Assembly (NCBI GenBank): GCA_023014335.1
Contig: JAECYW010000002.1
Coordinates: 558,001-622,000, forward strand
From: Galerina marginata
Taxonomy: Eukaryota > Basidiomycota > Agaricomycetes > Agaricales > Galerinaceae
Reading direction: 5' to 3'
DNA length: 64,000 nucleotides
The notes under the pieces are model-generated. The model ran no database searches, was not told the origin of the DNA, and saw only the letters and a list, made by a program, of their open reading frames with translations. A program made the translations under genes and the position numbers. How positions within the stretch are numbered: the first letter of the stretch is position 1; every line of letters starts with the position of its first letter. Shown here in pieces: positions 54,539 to 64,000 of the stretch.

Positions 54539-57115
54539 TTAAAGTACGAATGGGTGAGCAAAAGACAGGTTATTGAGATAGTTAATCGCATCCGCTCTGA
54601 ATGTGTCCAACGTAATGGTTGGCGGACCAAATACAGGGAAGGTGTACAACTCCGGAGATTGAGTAGTGTATTGGGGCCAATGAATGCCAGCGCCGGTATT
54701 TGGGTCAAGATCGGTGACAAAGTGGATGAGATTGTCGTTAACGGTGCCTGCGATCAAATCAGAGCCGTGGTACTGAAATTTGAGAAGAAGTGTTGAAGAG
54801 AACGTGTTAGAATGCGCCACGAATGACTCACAGATCCAATTCCTTGGGTAGATTTGGACCTCTTGCTCACTGAAAATTACAAGAGGTCAGAGCTTCACGA
54901 AGTTTATTACACGCATATTTACTCACAATATGACCAAACTTTCTGCTTGGTTGAAGCCTTCTGGAGGAACGTCCTCCGAGGTCCATCATGCACCGAATCG
55001 CCGATGAAAGCTGATACTCTCTTAAACTGGGGAGTTAATGCATTCTGGTTACCCGTGCCGAAAGGCGAGCCTGCTGTTACGTCGGCCGGGTAGAAGGTCC
55101 AAAGTTGATCGAGCTCGCTGGCTGGGTTTCTAGGGAGCCATACTGTGCTAATATATTGACGGAATTGATCTTCAGTTCTGTGGTCAGGTAGTAAAAAATT
55201 AGCATTCATATTGGTTCAAAAGGAAAGAAACTAACGTGACGTTGAGAGACGATATTCCGAAGAGGGTTCCCTCGTCGTCGCATGTACCTGACACAACAGG
55301 CACACTAGAGAATTTACCTTGCGTTACAAGGCTTTGAGGGTTGTCTTGCAGGAAAATTCCATCTACGCTGGGGTGCCATACTAAAGCGAGCGACTGAGGA
55401 AGTGTAGCACCGTCATTAGTAGGGAGAAGCATAAAAATGAACGTAGCCCACCAAATAGGAAAAGAAACTTGGAGTTTTGTCCACAGATGCCTTGAGAACG
55501 GGAAAAGGAAGAGCACGCAAGCATTCCAGGGAATTATTTGAGGTCGAGCAACCAGTGTCCGCGGAAAGGAAGTCAAAATAGACCTGGTCAAAAGGTCAAT
55601 TTCTATTATCCGATTTTAAATGCATCGCTCAGTTCAACTAACCTGGCCAGTTCCCCTTGTGATATTCCCGACAGGAACGGGCGCACCCGACTGCATGAAA
55701 CCTGCTCGGAACAGACCTTCGTTGTCTCCACCATTCGTCATCATCTGAAGACCGACAGAAATAGCGCCGGAAGATTGTCCCCAGCTGGAGCAATCAGATC
55801 AGTTAAGTTTAGTGAATACGGGACTATGGAATAATAGTACATTGTAACTTTTGATTCGTCACCACCGAACGCACGTATATATTTGTTGACCCATTTAAGG
55901 GCCAGCCGTTCTTCAAGTTGAAATTCATAAATGTTGGCGAAATATTCCAAAGGTTCAAAATTCGTTACTTACGATCACGAAGCCCCAGATTGCCATTCCC
56001 TTCTTGGAACACCTGCGAGCCGCCCAAAAATCCGTATGCTAAATCATTCTTGGTCAGGTATCAGATTGATAGAATAGAATTGGGCATACCAGAAAGCCTA
56101 GCAACGGTATGAATCAGCCACATAAACTAGGTAAGGAGTTCTCAAATCCTTACCGGTAGTTCATCGACACGTAGATGATCGGTTTTCCCAGCAGAATGGA
56201 GCGTTTGACAAGACCCGATCCTGTGTCATCATATCTAGTAGCAATTTCATGATCAGAGGTCGTCGAAGGACGTTGGTCGTGATATTAAACGACGGGCACG
56301 TACGAGGCTGTATCTCCCACTTGATATGCACCTGTAACACGGCATGAGACAACTTACATGTGATGTCGAATCCGACATACCGCCATGAATCCACTAGTGA
56401 GATGCGTGCAAGTCAGTCGGCAGTGGCAGTGCTAGTAGCGGCGTTATTAGGACGGTGAACCCACAACTACAACTGGCAAGTTTTGAAATGAATGAAAAGT
56501 GATGGTTGGCTTGATGATATTAATAGTTAGACCTGAGAAAAGATGTGAATTATTCTGTTTATTGCTATTATGAATCACTCGCAGTCTTCGCTTTCTATAC
56601 CAGGTGCATCCCGGAGCTCAGGCTTCGTGCTGATAATTGTAGTAATGTCCTGGAGGCCTGTTTCTGGGATCGTGATTTTTTGCTGGGGACACAATGGGCC
56701 ATATTTTCTTGCATCCAGATTGTCATGATACGGAGGCGAAGCTTGTGCAGCACGGAAGCGGCCACTGGCGCAAGGGCTTTGAGGGGGGGGGGGGGGGAGG
56801 CAGACGACGGCAGCAGTACTCACGGTGGAATGGCAAACGGAATACCCAAAAACTTCGACAGTAAACCATCAGTTACTCCTGTAGCGGTCGCAGAGTCGAG
56901 TTTAACTGTTGGTCCAGAGAAAAGAGTGGCACAAGCCACACTCTGGAGCGCAATGAGAAGAGAGATTCGCTTAAGCATGCTGAAAATGCTGGGATGTTCG
57001 ACACTCAAATCAACAGCGTTTTCCGTCTTGAGTACATATATCCCTTGACCCTGCCATAGATCACAGACGTGGATTTATATTGGTAATTCCTGGACGAGTC
57101 GACCAGCTGGGCATC
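54406..57115. repeat. segmental tandem duplication, unit A
   Basis: Whole-gene unit including 3' flank and about 130 bp upstream of the start, matching about 59638-62385 in the same orientation. Boundaries were judged by eye. Confidence 0.75.
54539..56978 (-). CDS. type-B carboxylesterase/lipase, tandem copy A
   Basis: The start ATG at 56978 gives a signal peptide (MLKRISLLIALQSVACA) and KFLGIPFAIPP. Successive short exons supply YGPLCPQQ, ESEDCLTINI, WIHGG, IIYVSMNYR, NGNLGLRD, ALKWVNKYIRAFGGD, the nucleophile elbow WGQSSG, MQSGAP, DDEGTLFG (acid) and YHGSDLIAG (histidine). All triad residues are present and the frame appears intact. The donor of intron 2 reads GCGAGT (a GC-AG intron), while copy B has GTGAGT there. 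Intron 1 carries a run of 15 identical bases (C on the coding strand). It is secreted; its ester substrate is unknown. Confidence 0.9.
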
Positions 57116-57147
57116 GCACTCGGGAATCCCTTATTCACGGCGGCCTT

Positions 57148-57414
57148 ACCAGCAGAAATCTACACGCGCTTTCGACACACCAACTTCGGTTCCAAGTAAC
57201 TGTCAAAAACATCACCATATACATATTTACGAACACTTGGCCCGACCCCACTCAATTCCCCGACTCTCACCGCTATTTTCTGTCCATGAAAAATCGACGC
57301 AAACGCGAATGCAATATGACAATTGATATCAAATTTTGTTTCACACTTTGGATCGTCGAACACGGATCCTGGCAACTTATGGATGACACCACGACGGACA
57401 CCGAGAAAATCATT
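57148..57414 (+). repeat. diverged direct repeat, copy 1 (former coding sequence?)
   Basis: It starts ACCAGCAGAAATCTACACGC and encodes NITIYIFTNTWPDPT then PDSHRYF and KNRRKRE in one frame. Copy 2 encodes almost the same peptide blocks with several base differences, which suggests it was once protein-coding. Confidence 0.7.
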
Positions 57415-57990
57415 ATTGAAAGTAGATAGGCGGGTGACGAACAAAGAACAGACTAATGTTATTGAAGAGGCAGCTAGGTTTATATACATAATGCATTGTA
57501 TCTAGACAGTCCATAGTCAACTGTAAGTAGATAGTAAAATAAGATCGACAATACTGAGCGGGATAGCGAGTGGATTGAGGCAAGAACAAAGGGAATCTAT
57601 GTACATGAGGTGAAGTAAAGTAAAGGAGGCAAGACGTAGGGATCAGAAGGCAGTGGCGGCGCTAACCCTGAATAGGCGCTCAGGCTCAGCTCGGATTCGG
57701 GTTTGCCTAATTTATTCCAATATTTCCCCCGAAACCAATTGGGCTAAAGGATTCGCGCCATTTAATGCTAGACAGGCCGAATGAAGTGGTAGAGATTGAG
57801 GAAGTGGAGAGACACGAAGAGAGAGCAGGTACAATATCTCGACGACGCGAAGAATGTGGTTCACTTCTTACCATGTTGGGAATCCCACAGCCACTGATCG
57901 GATATTTGACAGCCGCAATCACTTGGCATCCCGGACCGTCGGTTACTGCAAGCACCCGGGGGCCGGATCCAACTTTCATTCACAGCATTT

Positions 57991-58232
57991 ACCAGCAGAA
58001 ATCTACACGCGCCTTCAACACACCGACTTCGACCGTCGAAAACCTCACTATCTATATCTTTACGGACACTTGGCCCGACCCCACTCGATACCCCGACTCT
58101 CATCGCTATTTTACACTCACGAAAAATCGACGCGAACGCGAAAGCAACAAATTTGTTTCACACTTTGGATTGTCGAAAACAGATCCTGGCAACTAATGGA
58201 CGACACCACGACGGACGCCAAGAAAATTATTC
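57991..58232 (+). repeat. diverged direct repeat, copy 2
   Basis: It encodes NLTIYIFTDTWPDPT, PDSHRYF and KNRRERE within a 143-codon frame (57765-58196). It matches 57148-57414 with substitutions and one gap of about 20 bp relative to copy 1. Confidence 0.7.
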
Positions 58233-59637
58233 CATCCCTCAAGCTCAAACGAATCGCGGCGCCCTCGGATCGTTAATGTCGAAATCCGAACAAAGGACAT
58301 ATTTCCAATGTGTCCAGGTGGGATGAAGATCCCTGGAGGTGTTTCCATCGGAATAGAATCGCAAAAGGTGCGTAGAATGTTTTGGAATGCGGCACGCATA
58401 TTTTCGACGTTTTGGACAGTTCAAATTGAGGATTGCGCCATGGCACGTTCGAATTCAGGACTGCCACTTCCGTGTGGTTGTGATCTTGCAGCCTCCAGCT
58501 GCGCTGCACTGCGCTGCGCTCGTTTTCTTCGACGGTGTCGTTCTTCCCCTGAAGGTCACAACCTTCCGCTACCAATCCCTCATCTTCCTCTCCTGGATCA
58601 TCCAGGGGAGCAGCCTCGATAGAATCCTCCTGCCTCTGCCAGCTGCAGGGCACTTTGCGTAATCCGCGTCTCCGGGTTCCAACACCCTGCTGTCGCGTAA
58701 TCCAGCCATCAAAACAACCGCGTCAACGAAATTTACCGCTATCGCGCAGTCCGGGGTTCCTTCCCCTCAAGACCTGCCGTCTGGACCTCGTCAACGTCCT
58801 CTGCAGTTGTAACGTGCTCCCGGTTGCCCGGCGCTGGCTTGCGCTCGCAATTGGACTCGATTTCGGCAGCGTAAGGTGGCTCGTTGGGTGGTGCATGGGT
58901 ACCTCGGCGACGCGTGGGGCCGTGGATTGGGCACGCGCACCGTCAGGTGGGATTGGTGAAGTACAGGGAGTGGGGATTATATCAGGTTCGTCGGCGCACG
59001 TCTCGCCAAATCCTTTCCCAATTTTCCCCTCGAGACTAGCTGACGAACTTTCCCTCTCGTAGTTTGCGCTCCTTTCGATCTTGGTCCATTCCATCCCCCT
59101 TGCGGATACTGCCTCTCTCTTCTATCAAGTTTTCTCTACTCTCATCTTCCCATGTTCCTCGCCCACTCCTCCACTCCCTTCCAGTCCGAATTCGCCTCCA
59201 AAGGCTCGCAGCCGCAGTGATGCAATCCGCCCAGGGCTCGTCGATGATCGTGTAATCATACAGCGCCGAATGCAATCGCGCGTCTGTCCCTGGTCCAATC
59301 TCGACTTCCCGAGCAACCTGAGGCTCATCCTGCCTTGTTCGGCGGTCCGACAAACCTAAGGTATGTCCCTCCATCTCTGCATTTGCCTCTCCCGGCTCAT
59401 GCTCAATGGCTATGGCTGCCGCAGCTTCCTTCAAGCTTCCCTTGGCCTTCTCTTCCTCTCCTGCCCCGCCATTCCTCCGCCTTCAGCCCAGCAATCAGCC
59501 TGAAAATGGCTGCACTTGCCGCAGTTGGAGCCTTCTGCATTTCTCTTCGAGCCTGCTCCACCTCTTCGTCGCTTCGCTGAGTCGTTGTGATAGAACACGT
59601 CGTTCTCCTCCTTCGGGCCACAAAGACACTTGCTAGC

Positions 59638-62385
59638 AGAAACGGTATGTATATATGGTGGTTTGGAAATAAATTTTTGAATCAAGTTAGATGGTGACCA
59701 AATATTTGCCGAACCTGCCAGAAAATTCAATTCAAGAAATAGTGTTGTACTATACTGGCTTCTTCAACGAAAGTCGTTAATGCAAGTGTCATTTACTTTT
59801 TGTAGTGACTATAATGGAACAAGGCTTAAAGTACGAATGGATGAGCAAAAGACAGGTTGTTGAGATAATTAATCGCATCCGCTCTGAATGTGTCCAGCGT
59901 AATGGTTGGCGGACCAAGTACCGGGAAGGTGTACAACTCCGGAGATTGAGTAGTGTATTGAGGCCAATGAATGCCAGCGCCGGTATTTGGGTCAAGATCA
60001 GTGACAAAGTGGATGAGATTGTCGTTAACGGTGCCTGCGATCAAATCAGAGCCGTGGTACTGAAATTTAGAAGACGCGTTAGAAAGGAAAGAGTGGAGTG
60101 GGTTAGAATGCGCTACGAATGACTCACAGATCCAATTCCTTGAGTAGATTTGGACCTCTTGCTCACTGAGATATACAAGAGATCAGAACTTCACGAAATT
60201 ATTATACGCATATTCACTCACAATACGACCAAACTTTCTGCTTGGTTGAAGCCTTCTGGAGGAACGTCCTCCGAGGTCCATCTTGCACCGAATCGCCGAT
60301 GAAAGCTGATACTCTCTTAAACTGTGGCGTTAGTGCATTCTGGTTACCCGTGCCGAAAGGCGAGCCTGCTGTAACGTCGGGCGGGTAGAAGGTCCAAAGT
60401 TGATCGAGCTCGCTGGCTGGGTTTCTGGGGAGCCATACTGTACTGATATATTGACGGAATTGGTCTTCAGTTCTGGAAGCAAGCAGGAAAAAATAAGCAT
60501 TCATACAGGTTCAAGATGAAAGGAACTAACGTGACATTGAGAGACGATATACCAAAGAGGGTTCCCTCGTCGTCGCATGTACCCGACACGATCGGCACAC
60601 TGGCGAATTTACCCTGCGTTACAATGCTTTGAGGGTTGTCCTGCAAGAAAATTCCATCTACGCTGGGGTGCCATACCAATGCAAGCGACTGGGGAAATGT
60701 ATCACGTCGTTAGCGGGGACAAGCACAAAAATCAGCGGTGCCCACCAAATAGGAAAAGAAACTTGGAGTTTTGTCCACAGATGCTTTTAGAACGGGAAAA
60801 GGCAGAGCACGCAAGCATTCCAGGGAATTAGTTGAGGTCGAGCAACCAGTATCCGCGGAAAGGAAGTCGAAATAAACCTGGTCAAAAGGTCAGTCTCTAC
60901 TATCAGATTTTGCATCACTCAGTTCAACTAACCTGGCCCGTTCCCTTTGTAATATTTCCGACAGGAAGCGGCGCACCCGATTGCATGAAGCCTCCTCGGA
61001 ACAGACCTTCGTTGTCTCCACCATTCGTCATCATTTGAAGACCGACAGAAATAGCGCCGGAAGATTGTCCCCAGCTGGAACAATCAGATCAGTCAAGCGA
61101 ATACGGAACTCCTTGGAGACAACACTACATTGTAACTTTCGATTCGTCACCACCGAACGCACGTATATATTTGTTGATCCATTTAAGGGCCAGCCGTTCT
61201 TGAAATCCATAAATGTTAGCGAAATAGTCTGCAGCCTCAAAATTCGTTACTTACGATCACGAAGACCCAGATTGCCATTCCCTTCTTGGAACACCTGGGA
61301 GCCGGCCAAAAATCCATATGCTAAATCATTCATGGTCAGGTATCAGAATGATAGGATGGAATTAGGCAGACCAGAAAGCCTAGCAAACGCTATGAATCAG
61401 CCACATAAACCAGGTAAAGAGTCCTCAAATACTTACCGGTAGTTCATCGACACGTAGATGATCGGTTTTCCCAGCAGAATGGAGCGTTTGACAAGGCTCG
61501 ATCCCATGTCATCATATCTGGCAATTTCATGATCAGAGGTCGAAGGACGTTGATCGTGATGTTAAAGGCGGCCACGTACGAGGCTGTATCTCCCACTTGA
61601 TATGCACCTGTAAAACAGCGTAAGGCAACTTTTTACACGATGTCGAATTCGACATACCGCCGTGAATCCACTAGTGAGACACGGGCAAGTCAGTCGGCAG
61701 TAACGGCGTTATGAGGGCAGTGAACTTACAACTACAACAGGCAAATTCTGGAATAAATGACCTGTGATGGCTGGCTTGATGATATTAATAGTTAGACCTG
61801 AGAAAAGATGTGAATTATTTTGTTTATTGCGATCATGAATCACTCACAGTCTTCGCTTTCTATACCAGGTGCGTCGCGGAGCTCAGGCTCCGTGCTGATA
61901 ATTGTGGTAATGTCCTGGAGGCCTGTTTCTGGGATCGTGATTTTTTGCTGGGGACATAATGGACCATATTTTCTTGCATCCAGATTGTCATGATACGGAG
62001 GCGAAGCTTGTGCAGCACGGAAGCGGCCACTGGCGCAAGATATTTGAGGAGGGGTAGACAGACGACGGCAGTAGCACTCACGGTGGAATGGCAAACGGAA
62101 TACCCAAAAACTTCGACACTAAACCATCAGTTACTCCTGTAGCGGTCGCAGAGTCGAGTTTAACTGTTGGTCCAGAGAAAAGAGTGGCATAAGCCACACT
62201 TTGGAGCGCAATGAGAAGAGAAATTCGCTTAAGCATGCCGAAAATGCTGGGATGTTCGACACTCGAATCAACAGCGTTTTCTGTCTTGGGTACATATACC
62301 CCTTGACCCTGCCATCGATGACAGACGTGGAGTTATATTTCCAGTTCATGAATGAGTCGACCGCTGGCCATACGCGACGGGACGT
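59638..62385. repeat. segmental tandem duplication, unit B
   Basis: It matches about 54406-57115. Unit B has an extra segment of about 50 bp near 59767-59818 and lacks the long homopolymer of unit A. Confidence 0.75.
59826..62236 (-). CDS. type-B carboxylesterase/lipase, tandem copy B
   Basis: The start ATG at 62236 gives MLKRISLLIALQSVAYA. The exon order is the same as in copy A, with every motif present (WIHGG, WGQSSG, DDEGTLFG, YHGSDLIAG) and only scattered substitutions, such as TFYPPDV for TFYPADV and SQVF preceded by LAG instead of LGG. I saw no stop or broken splice site, and the intron 2 donor is a standard GTGAGT. It is a recent duplicate of 54539-56978 and more distantly related to 10066-12576. 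It is secreted, with unknown ester substrate. Confidence 0.9.
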
Positions 62386-63383
62386 CAGACGGGCTCGGAA
62401 TCGATAAACATTGATAGCTTCACCTCGGTCTGATGAGGGTTCGGTATTGACTCGGACGTGGCTTTTATGAACTACTTGTAACAAGAAAAAATCGCGCCCA
62501 TTGAGTGATCAGCAACCAAACGAAAGGGCCAGCAAGACAATGTTGGTGTCGAGTTACCGTCCATGGGAACACACAATAAGTATCTTCCTTTTTACGCAGA
62601 GTTCAGCATTCTACTTGTAAGGTCAAGATATCGGACAAGCAGTGGATGAATTGGTCAAGCCGCAAGCATATGAGCCACTAACACGCAGCGGAGTATTAGT
62701 GACGTTTAGCAGACATCAGCCCCGAGTGCACAGTGCATCGATACCCAAGTTTGCCTCGGGTTTAAAACGGTAGACACTTTGACGTTGCAGTTAGCGATGA
62801 TCATGAGCCGATATCGATGGTGGAAAAGTTAGAAGAGGTACGAGACATGCCATGATTGATGACCGGAATCGGTTGGGTGCTTATCAAAATCGAACTTCAA
62901 GTGCCATCATCATTGCAAACAGCTGTAAGTAAGTGACATGCCACTGGTAAAGTCAACTCCTAGGATGGAATTTGCTTGCTGTACTAGTAAACGGAGTCGA
63001 GACCCTTCCGAAGGTCTGCGATATAGGACGATTTCACCCCCAAGTATCCCGAATTCGTCAGTGGATTAGGTACATACTACTCGGCGTGGCGAAGTCCTAT
63101 GGCGACGGCTATGTAGTTATTTAATGGGGCTGCATCACCCGTGGCCTATTCTGCTATGCTAGATCTTGGCACCTCTGCATAAGTCATCAACCTCCTCACC
63201 TTGTTCATGGCTCACGAGCAAACGAAGGCAAACGAAATTGAAAAAGGGCTTTGTCACAAATTATTTAATCCTATATGTCCTTGGTACGAATAACCCTTGT
63301 CGTAATGGGTATCATAACCAACAAGTTGGTGGCATTCCACACTTTTTGCCTGTGCCAGGCCTTGCCGTCTCCGGAAAGTGACT
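62237..63383. other. intergenic, no gene seen
   Basis: The left end is the promoter of esterase copy B (GTATATGTACCC about 60 bp upstream of the ATG). The rest has only short frames, and no repeat was recognised. Confidence 0.55.
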
Positions 63384-64000
63384 CTAGGAGATGTGAATAT
63401 CTAGGGACTCCAATTTCGGACAGACGAGCCTAAAAGGTTCTTGGTCCGAGGCCGATAGTTTAATATCCTCAGGTTTACTATTCCATTGCAACCTGAGGAA
63501 TCTAAGTTCTGGCCATTGAAGGGTCTTGCAAAAGTCCAAGAAGGGAAAGTATCCATTGGAAGTTCCGAGAACTAGATCAAGGGAGCGTATGTGGTTGCAG
63601 GCATGCAAGATAAATGGGTCAAATGCTTCCCAACTAAACCTATTGACGGTATACCTGTCGATATCAAGGTCAATCATGACTGATTTGATTAGACCCATTT
63701 CAACGACTTGTTGGACGAATTTGGCGAATGTGTTGGTATCCAATGGGGTTTGGTATCGACTTTTTAGCCCGAAGACCACGGTTTGCAAGCGTGGTAAATG
63801 TATCCTTCGAAGCAATGCGATAGCATTTGGGGTGGACCCAGTTACTTTTAGGTCCAAAAGCCTAGAGAAGGTCACACACTGAACAGGTTCTGTGCTAGAA
63901 AATAATGCTCCGTTGACGACCGAGATGAAATTCATACGGGACAGAGACTTGATTTCTGAACATCTTCGTAAAACATCGTGGTTCATCGCATGGTTGTTTA
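63384..64000 (-). CDS. F-box/LRR-like protein, C-terminal part (runs off right edge)
   Basis: The minus frame is open to the window edge and ends in RLVCPKLESLDIHIS. Blocks such as DVLRRCSEIKSLS, TGSTPNAIALLRRIHLPRLQTVVFGL and TLQWPELRFLRL match the second exon of the genes at 12848-14253 and 418-1853. It is the fourth member of this family in the window. The F-box exon lies outside, and no lesion is seen in the visible part. Confidence 0.8.
   Translation of the reverse strand, partial: NNHAMNHDVLRRCSEIKSLSRMNFISVVNGALFSSTEPVQCVTFSRLLDLKVTGSTPNAIALLRRIHLPRLQTVVFGLKSRYQTPLDTNTFAKFVQQVVEMGLIKSVMIDLDIDRYTVNRFSWEAFDPFILHACNHIRSLDLVLGTSNGYFPFLDFCKTLQWPELRFLRLQWNSKPEDIKLSASDQEPFRLVCPKLESLDIHIS

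Larger units (their letters stand above)
56979..59637. other. spacer between tandem esterases
   Basis: The spacer holds the promoter of copy A (GGATATATGTAC about 60 bp upstream of its ATG), a diverged direct repeat (57148-57414 and 57991-58232) and a GC-rich part (about 58.65-59.6 kb). The latter has a 132-codon minus frame at 59036-59434 of no known family. No gene is confidently supported. Confidence 0.5.

Overview
The window looks like a piece of an Agaricomycete (mushroom-forming basidiomycete) nuclear genome. The evidence is the density of short (about 50-65 bp) GT-AG introns, lineage-expanded F-box/leucine-rich proteins, a FunK1-type kinase, a DUF6533 membrane protein, a metacaspase-like protein with a long tail, several multi-exon type-B carboxylesterases, and a GPI-type chitin deacetylase. 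Genes were modelled by joining reading frames across visible splice sites and checking codon phase at each junction. Where exons are listed, the phases close.

Layout, left to right: the tail of an F-box-LRR gene and an intact paralogue (1-1.9 kb); a chitin deacetylase (2.5-4.6 kb, minus); a gene-poor stretch; a very young gag-only Copia-type LTR element with identical 165-bp LTRs and a 5-bp target duplication (6.9-8.3 kb); the SNARE gene SEC20 (8.6-9.9 kb); a type-B carboxylesterase (10-12.6 kb, minus); a third F-box-LRR gene (12.8-14.3 kb, minus); a pogo-like MITE in the promoter of a different F-box gene (15.4-17.5 kb); the dynactin p150Glued homologue (17.8-22.7 kb, minus); an intronless five-part RNA-repair-like enzyme (23.2-25.8 kb, minus); a DUF6533 membrane protein (26.2-28.1 kb, minus); an SDR oxidoreductase (29.2-30.5 kb); the electron-transfer flavoprotein alpha subunit (30.8-32 kb); a secreted basic protein (32.2-33.2 kb, minus); a convergent pair made of an SRPK-like pseudokinase (33.6-35 kb) and a FunK1 kinase (35.2-37.4 kb, minus); a DAP-like protein and ribosomal protein eL28 (38.4-40.1 kb, convergent); a hotdog thioesterase (40.5-41.1 kb, minus); PEX19 (42.7-43.9 kb, minus); a small secreted protein (45-45.4 kb) whose 3' end recurs inverted at 49.4-49.6 kb; a metacaspase-like gene between the two (46.7-48.9 kb); a C2H2 zinc-finger protein (50.5-52.3 kb); adenosine kinase (52.9-54.2 kb, minus); two near-identical tandem carboxylesterases (54.5-57.0 and 59.8-62.2 kb, minus) separated by an insertion with its own diverged repeat; and a fourth F-box-LRR gene running off the right edge.

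There is no sign of an operon or of a coherent biosynthetic cluster. Conserved housekeeping genes (SEC20, dynactin, ETFA, eL28, PEX19, ADO1) are interspersed with fast-evolving lineage-specific families and recent mobile-element activity. The most unusual gene is the phosphatase-kinase-RNA ligase fusion at 23.2-25.8 kb. No rRNA, tRNA or CRISPR features were recognised.
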